From assembly GCA_017303615.1 (NCBI GenBank), contig JAFLCK010000026.1, forward strand, positions 7,969-71,968: a stretch of 64,000 bases of DNA, read 5' to 3'. The notes below the pieces were generated by a model. The model was not told where the DNA came from. It saw only the letters and a program-made list of their open reading frames with translations, and made no database searches. The translations under genes were made by a program, and so were the position numbers. Of the stretch, positions 61,325 through 64,000 are shown piece after piece (position 1 is the first letter of the stretch; each line of letters opens with the position of its first letter). This stretch comes from Obscuribacter phosphatis_A. GTDB lineage: Bacteria > Cyanobacteriota > Vampirovibrionia > Obscuribacterales > Obscuribacteraceae.

Positions 61325-61609
61325 TCAGCGATTGAGCGCTCTGTCTAAAAAATCTCTTTCTACCTCAAGCTTGCCAATCTTCTTGTAGAGTTCGGCCACC
61401 AGCTCCGGACTGCCGTCGCCTGTCTTGGCCTCGCCTCCAGCAAAGACTTTCACGGCCTCTTCCATCAGGGTCTTCTTCCAACGGTTGATTTGCTGGGGGT
61501 GGAGCTGGTATTTGGCTGCCAGCTCAGAGACAGTAAACTCTCCCTGGATGGCCTCCAGCGCCACTTTTGCCTTAAATTCGGCGTTGTGTTTCTTGCGGGT
61601 TTGTTTCAT
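61325..61609 (-). CDS. IS3-family transposase OrfA (HTH)
   Basis: About 94 residues. ATG at 61609 chosen because GGAGGAG precedes it; six codons upstream there is another ATG without a site. HTH: FKAKVALEAIQGEFTVSELAAKY (in part) with LHPQQINRWKK, followed by a leucine-zipper-like C-terminus (LVAELYKKIGKLEVERDFL). The stop follows the slippery sequence T-TTT-TTA. OrfA normally binds the IS ends and limits transposition. Confidence 0.93.
   Translation of the reverse strand: MKQTRKKHNAEFKAKVALEAIQGEFTVSELAAKYQLHPQQINRWKKTLMEEAVKVFAGGEAKTGDGSPELVAELYKKIGKLEVERDFLDRALNR
61347..61353 (-). other. Programmed -1 frameshift site, T-TTT-TTA type
   Basis: On the minus strand the codons GAT TTT TTA give the heptamer T TTT TTA at the end of orfA. 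Slippage by -1 moves reading into a frame that is open straight into orfB (…QSLSREEREKLVVQGDQ…RHQCELLGLN). This matches the known IS3-family mechanism for OrfAB. Confidence 0.85.
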
Positions 61610-61727
61610 GGGATTCTGCTCCTCCAAATACTACTTTAAGGGCAGAAGTTGAACTTAACCAGTGGTCTAAATTTCCGTGGACAGTATCGTGGGGTCAAAA
61701 AGATACTCGCTCAGCGGATTAAGGTGC

Positions 61728-62405
61728 TCACTTCTCAGATGATTTTTCATTTGGGGTAACAATAAAAGACTTCAGGGTAGCGTTGGTTCCTTCCAAATTC
61801 AACATGTCTTGGCTTGGCTTAGCTTGCCAGTCCCAGCCCGGTCTGAAGAAGTATCTAATTCTCGAAATCTTTCTAGATGGGCTCTCTTCAGGCAGTTTGA
61901 CGAGCACCCACGGTGATACGATTTCTGCAATAGCAACTGGTCTGAAGAGTCTAGCCAGGTCTTGCGATATCTGGATTGCAGATTGAAAGTCTGGTTTGTC
62001 ATGCGCTACGATGAATTGAAGGATATAGCACATATCTTCACTCGAGCAGCTTAGCGAGTCAAGCTGAAGTAGCATGTCAGGCTTGTGCCTATCCGTTAGG
62101 CATACCTTCTCCGAGGGGCAAGACAGTTCAAAGTTGCAGAGTCTAAGTTGTTCCGAGACTGGCTCTGTAATGCGTGAGTAGTGAGCAACCTTCTCTAGAT
62201 TTTTGAGATTCCAAAGTAAATAATCCGGTCCGTACGTCTTATTTTTTGGGATTGACTGTATCGCTCTAAACTGAGATTTTCCTCTTGCACTATGGCAGAA
62301 GTCTTTGAGTAAATCATAAACAGTCTTCCAGAGTTCCCAGGTAAACGGTGCTGGTTCGTTCATTGGTAGAACGTACAACCAAACCTGATACATTCGTCTC
62401 TGCAT
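61728..62405 (-). CDS. Unrecognised cytoplasmic protein
   Basis: About 225 residues from the ATG at 62405, with AAAGG ten bases upstream; a TTG at 62426 would add seven. No domain, signal peptide or membrane segment is recognised. The composition is balanced, with several Trp residues (MYQVWLYVLP, FTWELWKTVYDLL) and scattered Cys. The Leu-rich middle (YILQFIVAHDKPDF) and the basic end (KISRIRYFFRPGWDW) suggest a globular protein. It lies between the IS and the next unrecognised gene; the pair may be an accessory unit. Confidence 0.65.
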   Translation of the reverse strand: MQRRMYQVWLYVLPMNEPAPFTWELWKTVYDLLKDFCHSARGKSQFRAIQSIPKNKTYGPDYLLWNLKNLEKVAHYSRITEPVSEQLRLCNFELSCPSEKVCLTDRHKPDMLLQLDSLSCSSEDMCYILQFIVAHDKPDFQSAIQISQDLARLFRPVAIAEIVSPWVLVKLPEESPSRKISRIRYFFRPGWDWQAKPSQDMLNLEGTNATLKSFIVTPNEKSSEK

Positions 62406-62471
62406 AATTCTCAAACCTTTAGTCAACAGACTACATTCTAAGCTTTCAAAGTTGTTAACACGTTCTGCACT

Positions 62472-63311
62472 TTAGGTTTGACTTAGGCTTTCAATGCTTC
62501 TCTCATCAATAGCTTTTTGCGCCAAGCGAATAAACTCACCGTCGATAAATCTCGGATTCGGAAGGAAAGGCTCGGATAGGCTGCGCGCATCCACAAATTC
62601 TTCTATAGATTCAAGCGACTTATCGGTATTGTGGCGAGCCCAGATTTCTAGGCCCTCGCTTCTCTTTTGTTTGACCAGATCCAATCTTCGCTGAGCCAAA
62701 TCGAAGTTGCCTGTCATTAGGGCATAAGAAATAGTCATCGCTGGCTGACCGAATCTGTTGACAATAACATTTTCAATAGACTCTGACAAAAGTCCATTCA
62801 TCGCCCAAGGAATACCATATTTCTCAAGATTCAGAGAAACTCGCTCAAAGACTTCTTCGTAGGGTTGCCCCTTCTTGAGATTTCGGTCAGGCTGATAAAC
62901 TTTAGCTGACCATTTTACGATTTGCCATAACGCAGCAAAATTTATATTTACATGATGCTTTCGAATCTGCGTTCGTTGCAACTTTGACAATAGCGGTACA
63001 AGCCGATCATCTCCGTAGCCGACATGAACTGAGTATTGAAATCCGTCGAGATTAGTATACTGACCAGATAGCGCAACTTGGATGAATTTTTCATCTGCCA
63101 AGGAAAGCGCATAAAATCTTGCTGGCCAGCACTTTATGTTTTTTCCTTCCATTGGATTCATGGCTTTAGGATCAACATCTAACTTCTGCGGCACAGGGAT
63201 TACAGAGTAAGAATCTACAGGAGCAAAGCCAAGAGAAAGTACTCTAGCCTCAAGCTGTAAAAATACGGGAATATACCAGGGTATTGGTTTGCTTGCTCTG
63301 GATCGGCTCAT
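62472..63311 (-). CDS. Unrecognised protein upstream of the 225-residue gene
   Basis: A 279-residue protein. No known family is recognised and no signal peptide is evident, although a hydrophobic stretch occurs at residues 10-30 (PWYIPVFLQLEARVLSLG). A Trp-rich middle (FAALWQIVKWSAKVYQ) and an all-helical C-terminal third (SYALMTGNFDLAQRRLDLVK) are visible, the latter a bit like a TPR-type pair. It is followed 66 bases later by the other unrecognised gene on the same strand, so they may be cotranscribed. No ribosome-binding site is strong. Confidence 0.62.
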   Translation of the reverse strand: MSRSRASKPIPWYIPVFLQLEARVLSLGFAPVDSYSVIPVPQKLDVDPKAMNPMEGKNIKCWPARFYALSLADEKFIQVALSGQYTNLDGFQYSVHVGYGDDRLVPLLSKLQRTQIRKHHVNINFAALWQIVKWSAKVYQPDRNLKKGQPYEEVFERVSLNLEKYGIPWAMNGLLSESIENVIVNRFGQPAMTISYALMTGNFDLAQRRLDLVKQKRSEGLEIWARHNTDKSLESIEEFVDARSLSEPFLPNPRFIDGEFIRLAQKAIDERSIESLSQT

Positions 63312-63677
63312 TTTGTTTACTTGAGTTTCGGCAAGGGAGAAAAACGGAGGAACAATCTGCTCAGATTATTCCTCCTAGTAATTTAGGTCAACTACCTAGC
63401 TGCTTTTCAATGAAACTGAGGATGCTCTGGCAACAGCCGAGAGCACCCCTGCCCCCCCCAACTGACCTATAGCCGAACATCTCAACAACATTGAGACAGT
63501 TTTCTCTTTCAGTTTAGTGTAACCGCCTTTCAGCTCTTGCCGATTTCATACCTTTAAGGGTACCCTCAAAGACGCAGACCGCGTGGCGATGTGCTCTATC
63601 TATACAGCAAAAGCAGCCTCGGCATAAGAACTTATAAAGCGCGCACAAGCCAGATTTCAAGCCGCTAGACGTACGAA
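63312..63677. other. Intergenic region with one terminator, otherwise nothing
   Basis: Apart from the terminator at 63341-63375 no gene, RNA or repeat is supported in this 366-base stretch. A short frame at 63284-63472 has no ribosome-binding site. Confidence 0.5.
63341..63375 (-). terminator. Terminator-like hairpin, minus strand
   Basis: GGAGGAACAATCT (63346-63358) pairs with AGATTATTCCTCC (63363-63375), one mismatch, four-base loop. Read on the minus strand it is followed by GTTTTTCTC. It would end transcription from the gene at 63678 and upstream. Confidence 0.75.
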
Positions 63678-64000
63678 CTAATCGGCACAAGAATCACTAG
63701 TTATAGTCAAACGGGGCACATACTGGGTTACGCCATCATTGAAAAAACCGCCTCCCCCTGCTCGCAGGCGCTGACTGATTGTCAGAGAAGTCTTGCCATT
63801 CTCAAAGCTGTAAGTAGAAACAAGATTGTCCGACTTAGGAAGAACATCTTCCCACAGGCATGGACCAAGCTCCTTTAGCTCAGCGGCGACTTTTTTTGAA
63901 TTCACCGTGTTCAATTTTATCGGCTAACGCCGCCCCGATCTTAAACTTAGCATTGCGCTTTTCAGCGGCTTCAGTCTCTTCCTTTGTCAGCTGATGTCCA
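63678..64000 (-). pseudogene. Frameshifted, window-truncated gene of unknown function
   Basis: Two frames read as one protein. The upstream part, entering from the window edge, runs GHQLTKEETEAAEKRNAK ... ADKIEHGEFKK and then hits TGA at 63880-63882. The downstream part (open from 63914 via a TTG) reads KKVAAELKELGPCLWEDVLP and ends at 63678. Removing one A from the seven-base A run (63891-63897 on the complementary strand) joins them as HGEFKKVAAELKELG. So this is a single-base frameshift: a sequencing error, a decayed gene, or a slippage-controlled gene. No family is recognised; the 5' end is outside the window. Confidence 0.6.

Larger units (their letters stand above)
60226..61683 (-). mobile_element. 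IS3-family insertion sequence
   Basis: Contains orfA and orfB in the usual overlapping arrangement on the minus strand. Ends are provisional: the right end reads TGTCCACGG inward from 61683. The left end reads TGTCCTGG from 60226, with matching inner parts TTAAGTTCAACTTCT and TTAAGTTCAGCTTCT at different distances. A second possible left end is TGGACC at 60245. No convincing target-site duplication flanks either. The size, about 1.46 kb, fits the family. Confidence 0.85.

Noticed and set aside
1..64000. tRNA, rRNA, tmRNA, RNase P or standard riboswitch
   Set aside because: No T-loop-like GTTCGAATC with matching acceptor stem or recognisable RNA core was noticed; reading by eye cannot exclude a diverged one.

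Overview
The window looks like a chromosomal segment of a non-photosynthetic relative of the cyanobacteria, most likely Vampirovibrionia/Melainabacteria of the Obscuribacterales type. This is inferred from gene content and protein style, not from a marker tree. It carries a type III glutamine synthetase, a futalosine-pathway menaquinone enzyme (MqnD), complex I subunits, a 2-oxoacid:ferredoxin oxidoreductase, and an LCP cell-wall protein. It also has many secreted proteins rich in low-complexity repeats, TPRs, glycine zippers and coiled coils. No rRNA, tRNA, CRISPR array or phage module was seen.

Layout. 0.1-8.7 kb: YjbQ-family protein, glnN, a Ser/Thr kinase with an extracytoplasmic leucine-rich-repeat domain, and a GGDEF-EAL cyclic-di-GMP protein. 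8.9-16.3 kb: an integral membrane protein, a secreted helical protein, an apparently domesticated IS1595-type zinc-ribbon protein, an 11-repeat secreted protein and a Gln/Asn/Ser-rich secreted protein. 16.3-24 kb: a 39-bp tandem repeat, typA and divergent rsgA, then a compact minus-strand operon (glycine-zipper protein, glpD, 2-hydroxyacid dehydrogenase, GT87-like membrane glycosyltransferase). 24-34 kb: a TPR-CHAT protein whose CHAT catalytic pair is missing, a glycine-zipper protein, an SDR with pgeF, and a CAP-domain/VWA-domain secreted pair. 34-43.5 kb: divergent nuoM and nuoL, a His-rich one-pass membrane protein, korA/korB, and a three-gene unit with dinB. 43.5-54 kb: one 2652-residue multidomain protein and an LCP/secreted-protein pair. 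54-60 kb: a transaldolase-family aldolase, an HExxH protein, a degenerate matrixin-like protein, a LolA-like protein, mqnD and an alpha/beta hydrolase. 60.2-64 kb: an IS3-family insertion sequence beside three unrecognised genes, the last one frameshifted and cut by the window edge.

How the genes fit together. Housekeeping functions (nitrogen assimilation, glycerol-3-phosphate oxidation, respiratory quinone and complex I, ferredoxin-linked 2-oxoacid oxidation, ribosome-associated GTPases, translesion synthesis) alternate with exported or envelope proteins of unknown role. The most unusual items are: the 2652-residue protein with annexin-like repeats, HELTH, a phosphoribosyltransferase-like motif and a C-terminal Cys-X5-Arg phosphatase; the transposase-derived zinc-ribbon/winged-helix protein; and a dinB gene whose catalytic aspartate lies upstream of its first ATG, pointing to an AUU start in the same frame as the preceding gene. 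Start codons were re-chosen by ribosome-binding site and family alignment where needed. All family assignments are from reading the sequence, without database searches.
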